A DNA stretch of 64,000 nucleotides from Accumulibacter sp. (GTDB taxonomy: Bacteria; Pseudomonadota; Gammaproteobacteria; Burkholderiales; Rhodocyclaceae), in NCBI RefSeq assembly GCF_036625195.1, contig NZ_JAZKUG010000001.1, forward strand, positions 2,542,001 through 2,606,000, read 5' to 3'. The notes under the pieces are model-generated. The model was not told the origin of the DNA and made no database searches. It saw nothing but the letters and a program-made list of their open reading frames with translations. Positions 52,093 through 60,441 of the stretch are shown here, one piece after another. Within the stretch, counting starts at the first letter, position 1. Every line of letters starts with the position of its first letter. A program made the translations under genes and the position numbers.

Positions 52093-52968
52093 ATGCTGAG
52101 TCGACTGGCGGTCGGGTTGCTCTGGCTGCTGCACTGGCTGCCGCTGCCCGTGCTGGCGCGTTGCGGCAACGCGCTCGGCAGCGTTTCCTTCCACCTCGGC
52201 CGGCGGCGACGCCACATCGTCCTGGTGAACCTCCGCCTGTGTTTCCCGGATCTCTCCGACGAGCAGCGGCGGCAGCTGGCGCGGGACCACTTCCGGGTGC
52301 TCGGCCGCAGCATGCTCGAGCGCAGCCTGCTTTGGTGGGCGAGCACGGAGCGCTTGTCGCGCCTGCTCACCGTCGTCGGCGACGAGCACCTGCGGACCTT
52401 GGTCGAAGCGGGGCGGCCGGTGCTGATGCTGACGCCGCACTTCGTCGGCCTCGACGCTGGCGGCGCAGCGATCGCCATGCGCTTCGATTGTGCGAGCATC
52501 TACGCCGTGCAGTCGAATCGGGTGTTCGATCGCCTGTTGCTCCGTGGTCGCCAGCGTTTTGGCGACCAGTTGCTGCTGTCGCGCCAGGAGCCCGTGCGGA
52601 CCAGCGTCCGGGCGATGAAGTCGGGGCGCCCGCTGTACTACCTGCCGGACATGGATTTCGGACGCAGAGATTCGATCTTCGTGCCCTTCTTCGGCGTCCA
52701 GGCGGCGACTGTTCCCGGTTTGTCGCGACTGGCGCGACTGGCGGGCGCCACGGTCGTTCCCTGCCTGACGCGCATCCTGCCGGACGCTGCCGGTTACCTG
52801 GTGACGGTCGGCGAGCCGTGGCAGGATTTTCCGAGTCGCGATGTCGCGGCGGACACGGCGCGAATGAACGCGTGGATCGAGCAGGCAATCCGCAGCATGC
52901 CTGAGCAGTACTACTGGGTGCACCGCCGTTTCAAGACGCGGCCGGAAGGCGAACCGCGACCCTACTGA
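52093..52968 (+). CDS. LpxL/HtrB-type lipid A acyltransferase
   Basis: 291 residues, close to the family norm. Start MLSRLAVGLLWLLHWLPLP is an N-terminal membrane anchor. The acyltransferase HxxxxD box is at TPHFVGLDAGG (about 113-123). The C-terminal end WVHRRFKTRP is a family hallmark. It probably adds a secondary acyl chain to lipid A. It reads toward the carbamoyltransferase gene 148 bases on and is probably a separate unit. Confidence 0.9.
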   Translation: MLSRLAVGLLWLLHWLPLPVLARCGNALGSVSFHLGRRRRHIVLVNLRLCFPDLSDEQRRQLARDHFRVLGRSMLERSLLWWASTERLSRLLTVVGDEHLRTLVEAGRPVLMLTPHFVGLDAGGAAIAMRFDCASIYAVQSNRVFDRLLLRGRQRFGDQLLLSRQEPVRTSVRAMKSGRPLYYLPDMDFGRRDSIFVPFFGVQAATVPGLSRLARLAGATVVPCLTRILPDAAGYLVTVGEPWQDFPSRDVAADTARMNAWIEQAIRSMPEQYYWVHRRFKTRPEGEPRPY

Positions 52969-53116
52969 GGGTCTTTGGCGGAGCTTTTCGCACCACCGCG
53001 GCGCGTCGGCGAACAGAACTGCGGCCGTGGCGGGTATACTGTCGCCGTCTGCAGCGTCGCGCCGCAAGGCGCTTGGCTGCCGGGCCGGAAACCTGATCCT
53101 CTGAGACTTCCCTACC

Positions 53117-54883
53117 TTGGCACTGAACCTACTCGGATTGTCCGGCGCGCTGACGCACGACCCGTCGGCGGCTCTCTACAGCGATGGCAGGCTCGTCGCT
53201 GCCGCCGAGGAGGAACGCTTCGTGCGCGACAAGCATGCCAAGAACCGGATGCCCTACGAGGCGGCGAAGTTCTGCCTCGAGTTCGCTGGTATGCGGCCGT
53301 CCGATATCGATGCGGTGGCCATTCCCTTTGCCCCGATCAGCCTGTTGGGGCCGGCGCGCTGGCACTATGCGCGGCGCTACTGGTACGCCCCGGATCGTGC
53401 GCTGGACGCCATCCTGACCGGCAATCGCCGTTTTCACCGTTATCGCAGGCGGATCGAGTGGTGTCTGCAGCAACTGGGTTTCGATCTGCGGAAGACCGAG
53501 ATCGTACCGGTCGAGCACCACCTCGCACATGCCGCGAGTGCCTACCATTGCGCCGGCTTCGAGGAGAAGACGGCGATTCTCGGCATCGACGGCAAGGGCG
53601 AGTACGCGACGACTTTCTTCGGTTACGGCGAGAATGGCCGGATCCACAAGATCAAGGAGTTCTACGATCCGGATTCGCTGGGCGGCTTGTATGGTGCGCT
53701 GACCGAGTACCTCGGCTTCGAGATGCTCGACGGCGAGTACAAGGTGATGGGAATGGCGCCCTACGGCGATCCGGGGCGCTACGACTTCTCTCGCCTGGCC
53801 CGCTTCGCGAATGGAGAGCTGACGGTCAATACCCACTACGCAAACGTGATCGGTTTCCGCCGTTACAAGGAAGCGGGCAAGGGGTACTACTTCTCGCCGA
53901 GGCTGGTGGACTGGCTGGGGCCGAAGCGTGCGGGGGACGTCGCCGATGACCCCTACATCCATTACGCCGCGAGCATGCAGAAGCTGTTCGAGGATCTGTC
54001 GCTGCAGATGCTCGACCACTATCTGGGGGACATCCTGCGGGAGACCGGTCGTCTGGCCTTCTCCGGCGGCGGAGCACTCAACGTCAAGCTCAACCAGAAG
54101 ATCATTGCCCGCCCGGATGTACGCGAACTCTTCGTCCAGCCGGCTTCCGGTGACGCCGGCACGGCGGTTGGCGCAGCGGCCTACGTCTCGGTGCAGCGTG
54201 GCGTGGCGGTCGAGAAGATGGAGCACGTCTATCTCGGCCCGGCATACAGCAACGAGGACATCATCGCCGCCTGCACGCGCCATCCGGCCCGGCCGGCGTG
54301 GCAGCGGCTGAGCGCCGTCCCGCTGCGTGTCGCCCGCCTGCTCGCAGCCGGCCATCCGGTGGCCTGGTTCCAGGGCAGGATGGAGTTCGGACCGCGCGCG
54401 CTCGGTGGGCGGTCGATCCTCGGCTGTCCGAGCGTTGCCGGGGTCGCCGACCGGATCAACGCGCAGATCAAGTTTCGCGAGCGCTGGCGACCGTTCTGCC
54501 CGAGCATGCTCGATACCGTCGCATCGCAGATGCTCGGCAGCGCGCATCCGGCGCCGTTCATGACCTTCACTTTCGAGGTCGCGAACGGCTGGAAGGAACG
54601 GGTGCCCGAAGTCGTGCACGAAGACGGCACCTCGCGTGCGCAGGTTCTGCGACGTGAGTTCAATCCGCGCTACTACGACCTGATGCAGGAACTCGAGAGA
54701 CTGACCGGCAACGGTGTCGTGCTGAACACTTCCCTGAACCGCCGCGGCGAGCCGATGATCTGCTCGCCAACCGATGCACTCAACATGTTCTTCGGCTCCG
54801 ACCTGCAGTACCTGGTGATGGAGGACGTCCTGGTCGTCAAGGACGGAGCCGAACGACAGCTGATCGACGCCCAGGACGAATGA
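53117..54883 (+). CDS. NodU/CmcH-family carbamoyltransferase
   Basis: 588 residues from TTG 53117 (ALNLLGLSGALTHDPSAAL). N-terminal domain: AAAEEERFVRDKHAKN, EHHLAHAASAYHCAGF and ILGIDGKGEYATTFFGYG; metal/ATP positions include EYKVMGMAPYG and FSGGGALNVKLNQKI. The C-terminal domain starts near 395 with GRMEFGPRALGGRSILG. Family enzymes carbamoylate hydroxyls of sugars, antibiotics or Nod factors using carbamoyl phosphate and ATP. A TATACT -10-like element is at 53035-53040. It overlaps the next gene as ATGA. Confidence 0.92.
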   Translation: MALNLLGLSGALTHDPSAALYSDGRLVAAAEEERFVRDKHAKNRMPYEAAKFCLEFAGMRPSDIDAVAIPFAPISLLGPARWHYARRYWYAPDRALDAILTGNRRFHRYRRRIEWCLQQLGFDLRKTEIVPVEHHLAHAASAYHCAGFEEKTAILGIDGKGEYATTFFGYGENGRIHKIKEFYDPDSLGGLYGALTEYLGFEMLDGEYKVMGMAPYGDPGRYDFSRLARFANGELTVNTHYANVIGFRRYKEAGKGYYFSPRLVDWLGPKRAGDVADDPYIHYAASMQKLFEDLSLQMLDHYLGDILRETGRLAFSGGGALNVKLNQKIIARPDVRELFVQPASGDAGTAVGAAAYVSVQRGVAVEKMEHVYLGPAYSNEDIIAACTRHPARPAWQRLSAVPLRVARLLAAGHPVAWFQGRMEFGPRALGGRSILGCPSVAGVADRINAQIKFRERWRPFCPSMLDTVASQMLGSAHPAPFMTFTFEVANGWKERVPEVVHEDGTSRAQVLRREFNPRYYDLMQELERLTGNGVVLNTSLNRRGEPMICSPTDALNMFFGSDLQYLVMEDVLVVKDGAERQLIDAQDE

Positions 54884-56382
54884 ACAAGATCAAACTGCTC
54901 TACGCAAGGAACATCATCAGCAGAAAGTCGGCACAACAGGAGCTGTCGTTCCTGCTGCTGGTGCACAATCTGGTTTTCGAGAAGACCGTCGAAGTGCGCT
55001 GGGCTGGTGAGGACGGCGTCTGGCACAGCTTGCCGGCGGCCCACCACGCGGCCATCGACGGGACGAAGGAATACTGGCTGGCGACAATGGCTTTTGCCCT
55101 GGGCGAGGATCGACAACTGCCCGGGAACGTCGAGTTCGCCGTTCGCTACCGCGCTGGCGGCCGCGAGTACTGGGACAACAACGACGGCGCGAACCACCGC
55201 ATCCAGGCCGACTCGGGGATCATGCCGGGTGCCGGCTGCGCGCTGCTGAACGTCGGCTTCGAGCCCCGCCTGGCTGAACAACAGCGTCTGCTGCCGGTGG
55301 TCGTGGCGGTCGACAGCGGTCTCGGCGTGCGCCGCGTCAGCATCGAATGGACCACCGACGACTGGCGCAGCACGCAGCAGTCGAACGCTCGCTACCGGCG
55401 CAACTACTGGGACAGCGAGTTCCTCAGCAACGCCCGCAACCCCAACCACTACGGTTGTCAGGTCTGGCAAGCCGGGCTGCGTGTCGGTGATGCCTTCCGC
55501 GTGCGCTACCGCATCAGCTGTGAGACCAGGCAGCAGGGCGTGCTTCGCGACGATGCGTTCGGCCGCGATTACGTCGTCGAGCGGCGGCCGCTGACGCTGA
55601 TGATCCTCAACCTCCACTGTTGTCAGGAGGAGGAGCAGGATCGCAAGCTGTCGCGGATCGCGCAGGCGATCGATGAACTCGGGGTGGATATCGTCTGCCT
55701 GCAGGAGGTCGCCGAACTGTGGAATGAAGGCCGCGGCGACTGGCAGACCAACACGGCGAGGATCATCAACGAGCGGCTTGCGGCGCCGTATCAACTGGTG
55801 ACCGACTGGTCGCATCTGGGTTTCGAACGCTACCGTGAGGGTGTGGCGGTGCTCAGCCGTTACCCGATCGAGAGCCACCGAGCGCGCTACGTCTCGCGCA
55901 GCACGGACCCCTACAGCATCCATTCGCGCAAGGTCGTCATGGCGCGGGTGCGCGTGCCACGCTTTGGACTGCTCAACGTCTTCTCGTCCCACCTGAGCTG
56001 GTGGGAGGATGGCTTTGCCGAGCAGTTCGGCAATCTCCGCCGTTGGGCAGGTGAGGAGGCGGGCGACGGGATCGCGGCCAGCATGCTCTGTGGCGACTTC
56101 AACATCAAGGCGGGCTCACTGGGCTACCAGTTGGTCGTCGAGTCGCGCGAGTATCGCGACCAGTACCTTGCCGCGACCTCCCCGCTGGTGTTCGGGAAGG
56201 TTTTCGAAGCCGGTGAGCCCGGCTGGCCGCAGGACCTCGACGACGATCAGCGGATCGATTACGTGTTTCTGCGCCAGGGGAGCCGGTTGCGCGTCACTTC
56301 CGGCCGCAGCGTTTTCACCGACCACGATTACGGCAGGGTGTCCGACCATCTCGGCTATCTGATGACCTTCGAACCGACATGA
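54880..56382 (+). CDS. Endonuclease/exonuclease/phosphatase protein with N-terminal CBM21-like glycan-binding region
   Basis: 500 residues. The N-terminal 110 residues match CBM21-type starch/glycogen-binding modules: VEVRWAGEDGVWHSLPA, EYWLATMAFALGED, VEFAVRYRAGG and YWDNNDGANHRI. A second, looser beta-rich region (about 120-235) is similar in style. The EEP catalytic domain (about 238-500) is complete: MILNLHC, CLQEVAEL, SSHLSWW, CGDFNIKAG and VSDHLGY. It could be a nuclease, phosphodiesterase or sugar/lipid phosphatase. No signal peptide. The start overlaps the carbamoyltransferase stop. Confidence 0.85.
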   Translation: MNKIKLLYARNIISRKSAQQELSFLLLVHNLVFEKTVEVRWAGEDGVWHSLPAAHHAAIDGTKEYWLATMAFALGEDRQLPGNVEFAVRYRAGGREYWDNNDGANHRIQADSGIMPGAGCALLNVGFEPRLAEQQRLLPVVVAVDSGLGVRRVSIEWTTDDWRSTQQSNARYRRNYWDSEFLSNARNPNHYGCQVWQAGLRVGDAFRVRYRISCETRQQGVLRDDAFGRDYVVERRPLTLMILNLHCCQEEEQDRKLSRIAQAIDELGVDIVCLQEVAELWNEGRGDWQTNTARIINERLAAPYQLVTDWSHLGFERYREGVAVLSRYPIESHRARYVSRSTDPYSIHSRKVVMARVRVPRFGLLNVFSSHLSWWEDGFAEQFGNLRRWAGEEAGDGIAASMLCGDFNIKAGSLGYQLVVESREYRDQYLAATSPLVFGKVFEAGEPGWPQDLDDDQRIDYVFLRQGSRLRVTSGRSVFTDHDYGRVSDHLGYLMTFEPT

Positions 56383-56461
56383 TGCGGACCCCTTCTCACG
56401 GCTGGCCCCGCTGCCTCGGCTAGCGGGCCGGCCTCACACACGACAGGCAGTCATTCTCGAC

Positions 56462-58057
56462 ATGGACAAGGCAGAGAACTACGCAGTACGGGTGCACGGA
56501 AACCTAGGTGGTGCCTTCGTGCGCAGCAACGACTTCAACGAAAAGTTCTACCTGCGCTGGGGCAAGATCATCTTCGATGTCTCCTTCGGCGCCCAGCTCA
56601 ACCTCAAGGTGATCCTGCGGGTCTATCGGGACCACGGCATCTGCGAAACCTACATCGTCGATACCGATCCCTACGACATCGAGTGGAACCACCACAAGCG
56701 GCGGACGCGCGACTTCTACATCCACCCCGAGTCGCGCAGCTTCGGCCGGGTGAACTGCGTCAAGTTCGCCTTCATCGTGCACCGTGACGAACGCTCGCTG
56801 CCGTCGCAGCTCGAGTACATCTTCATGGACTGGCAGCAGCTGCGCAGCGAGCAGCCGCAGTACCGCAGGATCAGCTCCGAGTGGGCCACGCACAATGGCT
56901 ACCGCACCCATGAATGCAACGCCTGGCAGTTGCAGAGTGACGTCGACTGGTACAACCACCACTTCGACTCGCTGCACCTGATCCCGAAGTTCACCAAGGG
57001 GCAACAGCACCATCCCTACCATCCGAAGCGCTTCATCCACGATCACATCGACAAGGTGATCCGCAGCAAGCACAGGGACCCGAACCGCTTCTGCACGATC
57101 AAGGTGAGCGTGGACTGCATCGATGACCACGATTTCACCCGCCACTTGGAGCACGCCAGCGAGCAGGGCGTGTGGGTCCAGTGCATCGTCGACTGGCGGA
57201 AAATGACGCTGACCAACAGTGACAACTACGCCCGCCTCAAGCGTGCCGGTGTCGAGCTGCTGGGCGTCTTCTGCACGCCGCAGCACCACCTGATCGAAGT
57301 CGATCCCGACATGCATACCAAGTTCATCATCTTCAACGATGAGGACTGCATCCTGGGCTCGTTCAACATCACGTTCGACCGCTGGTGGGCGAACTGGGAG
57401 TCCGGCATGACTTTTCACTCGCAGGGGGTCTGTCGTCTGCTCGACAATGTCTTTCAGAGCGAACGCGGTGGCGTCAACCAGCGCTATGGAGTCGATCCGC
57501 TGAGCCCGTTCAACCTGCTCTACACCTTTGGCCGGCAGGCGCTGCTCGACGGCAGGTATTACCGTCCACACCATGCGATCCTGGCGGAAATCCACCGGGC
57601 GAAGCATTCGATCAAGCTGACCCTGTTCCTCATCGGCAACCTGCTCGGCGAGCACGGCGACAGCGTCGTCGATGCGCTGATCCACGCCAAGAACCGCGGC
57701 GTGCACGTGCACATCCTGCTCAATGGGCACCTGGCGCGGCAGGGTCGTGTCGGCATCGAGCGAACCATGGCCGAGGAGCTGAATCGCCCGCTGCTTCCCG
57801 CCGTACAGGGCCTGCGCACCGCTGGCATCGCGGTCGGGCTGGTGTACGGGCAGACCGATCACCCGGTGCCCTATTCACCGATCCATTCCAAGTACTGCAT
57901 CATCGACGAGGCGACGGTCATCGAGGGCAGCTTCAACTGGTACAACACCTCGGTTTTCTCGCACGACCTGCTCGTTCTCGCGACCCATCGCGAGGTGGCG
58001 AAGGCCTATCTGCACGAGTTCGAGCAGATCCAGAGGCTGTTCAGGATCTACTACTGA
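56462..58057 (+). CDS. Phospholipase D-like protein, two HKD regions
   Basis: 531 residues, 80 bases after the previous gene. The N-terminal 150 residues look like another beta-rich binding module. The first PLD motif is HTKFIIFN...GSFN (about 280-300), with Asn where Asp is usual. The second is HSKYCIID...GSFN (about 476-495), complete. Catalytic His and Lys are present in both. PLD-family members cut phosphodiesters in lipids or nucleic acids. No signal peptide. Membership in the carbamoyltransferase unit is inferred from spacing and strand. Confidence 0.85.
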   Translation: MDKAENYAVRVHGNLGGAFVRSNDFNEKFYLRWGKIIFDVSFGAQLNLKVILRVYRDHGICETYIVDTDPYDIEWNHHKRRTRDFYIHPESRSFGRVNCVKFAFIVHRDERSLPSQLEYIFMDWQQLRSEQPQYRRISSEWATHNGYRTHECNAWQLQSDVDWYNHHFDSLHLIPKFTKGQQHHPYHPKRFIHDHIDKVIRSKHRDPNRFCTIKVSVDCIDDHDFTRHLEHASEQGVWVQCIVDWRKMTLTNSDNYARLKRAGVELLGVFCTPQHHLIEVDPDMHTKFIIFNDEDCILGSFNITFDRWWANWESGMTFHSQGVCRLLDNVFQSERGGVNQRYGVDPLSPFNLLYTFGRQALLDGRYYRPHHAILAEIHRAKHSIKLTLFLIGNLLGEHGDSVVDALIHAKNRGVHVHILLNGHLARQGRVGIERTMAEELNRPLLPAVQGLRTAGIAVGLVYGQTDHPVPYSPIHSKYCIIDEATVIEGSFNWYNTSVFSHDLLVLATHREVAKAYLHEFEQIQRLFRIYY

Positions 58058-58280
58058 GCGCCGGATCTGCCTGACTGACAACAGACAATTGACTCCAGGA
58101 GCGGCGCCAAGGATACTTCGTCTGCGTGGTTGAAACGCCTTCCCACCGGTTGCACGTTTCCAATGCGGTGGCCAAGAGACGGCGGACCGTCAAGTCGTCC
58201 GACAACCATTACGGAGACACCATGCCCTTTGCGATCCTGATTCCAGCTTTTCTCAACACCAACTCACTCTCGAGGAAATC

Positions 58281-59537
58281 ATGTCCAAACTGTTCATCGA
58301 AGATCTCGCCCTCGAAGGCAAGCGCGCCCTGATCCGCGTCGATTTCAACGTTCCACAGGACAAGGTGACCGGTGCGATCACCAATACCAAACGCATCGAG
58401 GCCGCGCTGCCGACGATCAAGCATGCCTTGGAGAAGGGGGCGGCGGTCATCCTGATGTCACATCTCGGCCGTCCGGACGGCAAGGCGAATCCCCAGTTCA
58501 GCCTGGCGCCGGTGGCCGTCGCCCTCGAAGGTCTGCTCGGGCGGCCGGTCAAGTTCCTGCCCGACTGCGTCGGCCCCGAAGTCGAGGCGGCCTGCGCCCA
58601 GATCAAGCCGGGCGAGGTCATCCTGCTCGAGAACCTGCGCTTCCACATCGAGGAGGAGGGCAAGGCCAGCGTCACCAATGCCGACGGGACGGTCACCAAG
58701 CTGAAGGCCAACCCGGATGCCGTCAAGGCGTTTCGCGCTTCGCTCACCCGGCTCGCCGACGTCTATATCAACGATGCCTTCGGTACGGCGCACCGTGACC
58801 ATTCGTCGATGACCGGCGTGCAACTTCCTGAACGCGCTTCCGGTTACCTGATGAACAAGGAACTGGCGGCGTTCTCGGCCGTTCTCGAATCGCCGCAGCG
58901 GCCACTGCTGGCGATCCTCGGCGGCGCCAAGGTGGCCGACAAGATCCAGCTGATCAACAACCTGCTCGACAAGGCCGACCAGATCATCATCGGCGGCGGC
59001 ATGGCCTTCACCTTCAAGAAGGTGCTCTCGGGAATGCCGATCGGCAACTCACTGTTTGATGAAGAAGGCGCCAAGCTCGTCACCGGCCTGATGGAGAAGG
59101 CGCGCGAGAAAGGCAAGGAGATCCTGCTGCCGGTCGATTTCGTCATCGGCGACAAGTTCGACGCCAATGCCAACACCGGCACGGCCAACGATGTCGACGG
59201 GATTCCGGATGGCTGGCTGGGGCTCGACTGCGGTCCAGAGTCGACGCGCATCTTCAGCGACGCCATCAGGAAGGCGAGGACGATCATCTGGAATGGTCCG
59301 GCGGGCGTCTTCGAGTTCGAGAAGTTCGAGGCCGGAACGCGCGCGATGGCGCAGGCGGTCGTCGAAGCGACGGCGGCGGGTGCGATCACGGTCATCGGCG
59401 GTGGTGACACGGCCACCGCGGCGAAGAAATACGGCGCCGACAAGAAAGTCACACACAGTTCCACCGGCGGCGGCGCTTCGCTCGAATATCTGGAAGGCAA
59501 GATCCTGCCCGGCGTTGCCGCGCTCTCCGAAAAGTGA
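58281..59537 (+). CDS. pgk: Phosphoglycerate kinase
   Basis: Glycolytic/gluconeogenic kinase. 418 residues, longer than the 387 of E. coli because of an extra loop around residues 116-150 (GKASVTNADGTVTKLKAN). N-terminal LIRVDFNVP, MSHLGRPDG, INDAFGTAHRDHSS; ATP site near NGPAGVFEFEKFE and VIGGGDTA. The ATG follows GAGGAAATC. Only 73 bases separate it from tpiA. Confidence 0.96.
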   Translation: MSKLFIEDLALEGKRALIRVDFNVPQDKVTGAITNTKRIEAALPTIKHALEKGAAVILMSHLGRPDGKANPQFSLAPVAVALEGLLGRPVKFLPDCVGPEVEAACAQIKPGEVILLENLRFHIEEEGKASVTNADGTVTKLKANPDAVKAFRASLTRLADVYINDAFGTAHRDHSSMTGVQLPERASGYLMNKELAAFSAVLESPQRPLLAILGGAKVADKIQLINNLLDKADQIIIGGGMAFTFKKVLSGMPIGNSLFDEEGAKLVTGLMEKAREKGKEILLPVDFVIGDKFDANANTGTANDVDGIPDGWLGLDCGPESTRIFSDAIRKARTIIWNGPAGVFEFEKFEAGTRAMAQAVVEATAAGAITVIGGGDTATAAKKYGADKKVTHSSTGGGASLEYLEGKILPGVAALSEK

Positions 59538-59539
59538 TG

Positions 59540-59570
59540 CCGATGGCCCCGGCCAAGCCGGGGCCATCGG
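59540..59570 (+). terminator. Hairpin between pgk and tpiA
   Basis: A perfect 14-bp stem with a CAA loop in the gap between pgk and tpiA. No T-run follows, so it may act as an mRNA stability or processing element rather than a full stop. Confidence 0.5.
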
Positions 59571-59610
59571 CTTAGCCCGTCATCCCCGCCATACAACATC
59601 GAGGAATACC

Positions 59611-60378
59611 ATGCGCAAAATCGTAATCGCCGGCAACTGGAAGATGAACAAGACCGTTGCCGAATCCGTGAAACTGGCTGGTGAAGTGGTCGCTGCCGCC
59701 AGGGACATCAAGCAGGTGGTCGTCGCCATCGCCCCCACCCATCTCGCGCTGGCGAAGGTGGCCGACGTGCTGCAGGGGAGCAATGTCAAGCTTGCCGCGC
59801 AGGATGTGCACTGGGAGAACCAGGGTGCCTTCACCGGCAAGGTCAGCGCCGACATGCTCAAGGAGATCGGTGTCGAGTACGTGATCATTGGCCACTCCGA
59901 GCAGCGCAGCTACTTCGGCGAGACCGACGAGACGGTCAACAAGAAGGTCCGGAAGGTCCTCTCGCTCGCCATGAAGCCGATCGTCTGCATCGGCGAGACA
60001 CTGGCCGAGCGCAAGGAAGGCCGGCTTGAAAGCGTCCTGACGACGCAGGTCAACGGCGCCTACGCCGGTCTTTCCGCCGACGATGCCCTGTCGACGGTGA
60101 TCGCCTACGAGCCGGTCTGGGCCATCGGCACCGGGGTCACCGCCAGCGACGACGAGGCGCAGGAAGCACACGCCTTCGTCCGCGGCCTGCTGGCGAAACT
60201 CTACGGCGACAGCGTTGCCCAGTCGATCAGCATTCAGTACGGCGGTTCGATGAAACCCGAGAACGCTGCCGGCCTGCTGGCGCAGAAGGACATCGACGGC
60301 GGTCTGATTGGCGGTGCGGCGCTGAAGGCAGACAGCTTCCTCGGCATCATCTCGCCGGGCGAGGCGCTCAGCAAGTAG
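59611..60378 (+). CDS. tpiA: Triosephosphate isomerase
   Basis: 255 residues. GNWKMNK at residues 8-14, catalytic His in GHSEQRS near 95, and catalytic Glu in AYEPVWAIGTG near 170, with YGGSMKPENA and GGAALKADSF at the phosphate-binding end. The ATG at 59611 follows GAGGAATACC and gives MRKIVIAGNWKMN. The longer frame upstream is not homologous. Cotranscription with pgk is probable. Confidence 0.97.
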   Translation: MRKIVIAGNWKMNKTVAESVKLAGEVVAAARDIKQVVVAIAPTHLALAKVADVLQGSNVKLAAQDVHWENQGAFTGKVSADMLKEIGVEYVIIGHSEQRSYFGETDETVNKKVRKVLSLAMKPIVCIGETLAERKEGRLESVLTTQVNGAYAGLSADDALSTVIAYEPVWAIGTGVTASDDEAQEAHAFVRGLLAKLYGDSVAQSISIQYGGSMKPENAAGLLAQKDIDGGLIGGAALKADSFLGIISPGEALSK

Positions 60379-60441
60379 CCCAAAGGGCGCGCGGCGGGAG
60401 GCGCGCCTCAGCGTCGCCCGCCTGCCGGCCGCACCCTGCTC

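Noticed and set aside
58126..58332. 68-residue open frame in the pgk leader
   Set aside because: Runs into pgk out of frame, no ribosome site, no recognisable leader peptide.
60379..60412. GC-rich hairpin between tpiA and gpmI as terminator
   Set aside because: Only seven pairs with a large G-rich loop and no T-run; not convincing.
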